A DNA stretch of 13,773 nt from assembly GCA_000435675.1 (NCBI GenBank), contig FR895147.1, forward strand, positions 20,866 to 34,638, given 5' to 3'. Origin of the DNA: Eggerthella sp. CAG:298. Its GTDB lineage: Bacteria; Actinomycetota; Coriobacteriia; Coriobacteriales; Eggerthellaceae. Shown in pieces: positions 12,980-13,773 of the stretch; positions within the stretch are counted from its first letter, which is position 1; each line of letters begins with the position of its first letter. Below the pieces are notes generated by a model. That model was not told the origin of the DNA. It ran no database searches and was given only the letters and a program-made list of their open reading frames with translations. Both the position numbers and the translations under genes were made by a program.

Positions 12980-13773
12980 TTACAGCTTCTCTTCTAACCA
13001 GTTCATGATGAACTCGGATGCAGGAGCATAACCGCCGGTCTGACAATGGCACTGGGCGGTTGAATCGAAATCGAAAAGGTGATACTCCTTCGGGCATCGA
13101 AGCGCATCGAAATACTGCTTTGCTGCCCCAGGCTGAACTTCGGCAGCTCCATCAAGTACGAGCGTTTCGCATGCCACGAGCTCCACAACGTCAGTATTGT
13201 CGTATCTATCCAAATCAGCAGGAACATCCTCTTTCGGAACACCCTGTTTCCATGCATAATCATCCAGCATGAAATTCATGAAGGGTGGCCGCTGCCCCTC
13301 TGGGACCTGAAGTATCATCTGCAGTCTCTGTTTTATTTGGCTGCCCCAGGCTAGATTGCCAGGATCTGCCACCATTACCTTGAAGCGCTTGTCGAAAGCG
13401 GCCGCTCTCGTATTGAGGAACCCTCCGAAGCTCATTCCCATGAGGCCGATACGATCGGGGTCGACCTCATTCGCAAGCTTATCCAATGCGTAATCCAATA
13501 CAGGAGTGACCACATGCTCCCAGTCGGGGCGGAAAGTGAGACCTTGCATACGTAGAGCAAGACCTTGTCCTGGCCCATCATAGATGACGCAATGGATGCC
13601 GCGTCTTATCGCTTCGTCGTAGATCCATCTTGTATCCTCCGCCCAGGTATCACGACCCGGTGTGATCACCAAAAGAGGTGCTTTTCCTTCGGCATAGGGC
13701 GATCGATAGATATGACCCGGAAGAAACGCGTCTTCATAGGGTATCTCTATGTACTCGCCTGGATAATCCGATA
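12980..13773 (-). CDS. Alpha/beta hydrolase, N-terminus cut by the right edge
   Basis: The open frame enters from the right edge and ends at TAA 12980-12982, giving about 263 residues in view. The translated edge reads EYIEIPYEDAFLPGHIYRSP, typical of the lid/first-strand region of the FrsA/2,6-dihydropseudooxynicotine hydrolase-like family. The first possible start inside the window (TTG at 13672) is not the true one, since conserved sequence precedes it. The catalytic triad is visible: GMSFGG with the nucleophile Ser at 13430-13432, Asp in LVLDGAAE (codon 13151-13153) and His in QCHCQTGG (codon 13046-13048). YDGPGQG upstream fits the oxyanion-loop region. The likely reaction is ester or C-C bond hydrolysis; the substrate is unknown. 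It heads the visible operon with the MBL, MarR and nitroreductase genes. Confidence 0.88.
   Translation of the reverse strand, partial: SDYPGEYIEIPYEDAFLPGHIYRSPYAEGKAPLLVITPGRDTWAEDTRWIYDEAIRRGIHCVIYDGPGQGLALRMQGLTFRPDWEHVVTPVLDYALDKLANEVDPDRIGLMGMSFGGFLNTRAAAFDKRFKVMVADPGNLAWGSQIKQRLQMILQVPEGQRPPFMNFMLDDYAWKQGVPKEDVPADLDRYDNTDVVELVACETLVLDGAAEVQPGAAKQYFDALRCPKEYHLFDFDSTAQCHCQTGGYAPASEFIMNWLEEKL

Overview
The window looks like chromosomal DNA of an anaerobic, moderately GC-rich bacterium. The class III (oxygen-sensitive) ribonucleotide reductase pair, an AddAB-type rather than RecBCD-type break-repair pair, and the style of the small accessory genes would fit a member of the Coriobacteriia (Eggerthellaceae/Atopobiaceae-like gut or oral Actinomycetota). 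That assignment is inference from gene content only. No phage, plasmid, insertion sequence, tRNA, rRNA or CRISPR signal was seen.

Every protein gene I support lies on the minus strand, so the window reads right to left. (1) 13773-10982: a four-gene accessory run, alpha/beta hydrolase (cut by the right edge), metallo-beta-lactamase-fold hydrolase, MarR-family regulator and TM1586-type nitroreductase. Intergenic gaps are 16, 14 and 48 bases, which suggests one self-regulated operon acting on small organic or electrophilic compounds. (2) 10895-9744: an S-methyltransferase-family protein that lacks the zinc-binding cysteines, coupled to an 83-residue protein of unknown function. (3) 9743-9399: a control region holding a weak terminator, a 61-base near-perfect palindrome, a divergent pair of promoter-like signals, two NrdR boxes 32 bp apart and a DnaA box. 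(4) 9398-6541: nrdD and nrdG, overlapping as TAATG, making deoxynucleotides without oxygen. (5) 6540-6194: a 6S RNA gene on the plus strand, the only plus-strand gene. (6) 6193-1: an addB-like nuclease gene overlapping addA by 11 bases, for double-strand-break end processing; addA runs off the left edge inside its nuclease domain.

The best regulatory evidence is at nrdD. A promoter (TTGTAT, 17 bases, TACTAT) has one NrdR box over its -10 and a second three helical turns downstream, so the dATP/ATP-sensing repressor NrdR very probably controls nrdDG. A TTATGCACA DnaA box overlaps the second NrdR box, hinting at a further link to replication. The features that standard annotation would explain least are the 61-base palindrome with a plus-strand promoter aimed at it, the zinc-less methyltransferase with its orphan partner, and the ATPase-less AddB-like subunit.
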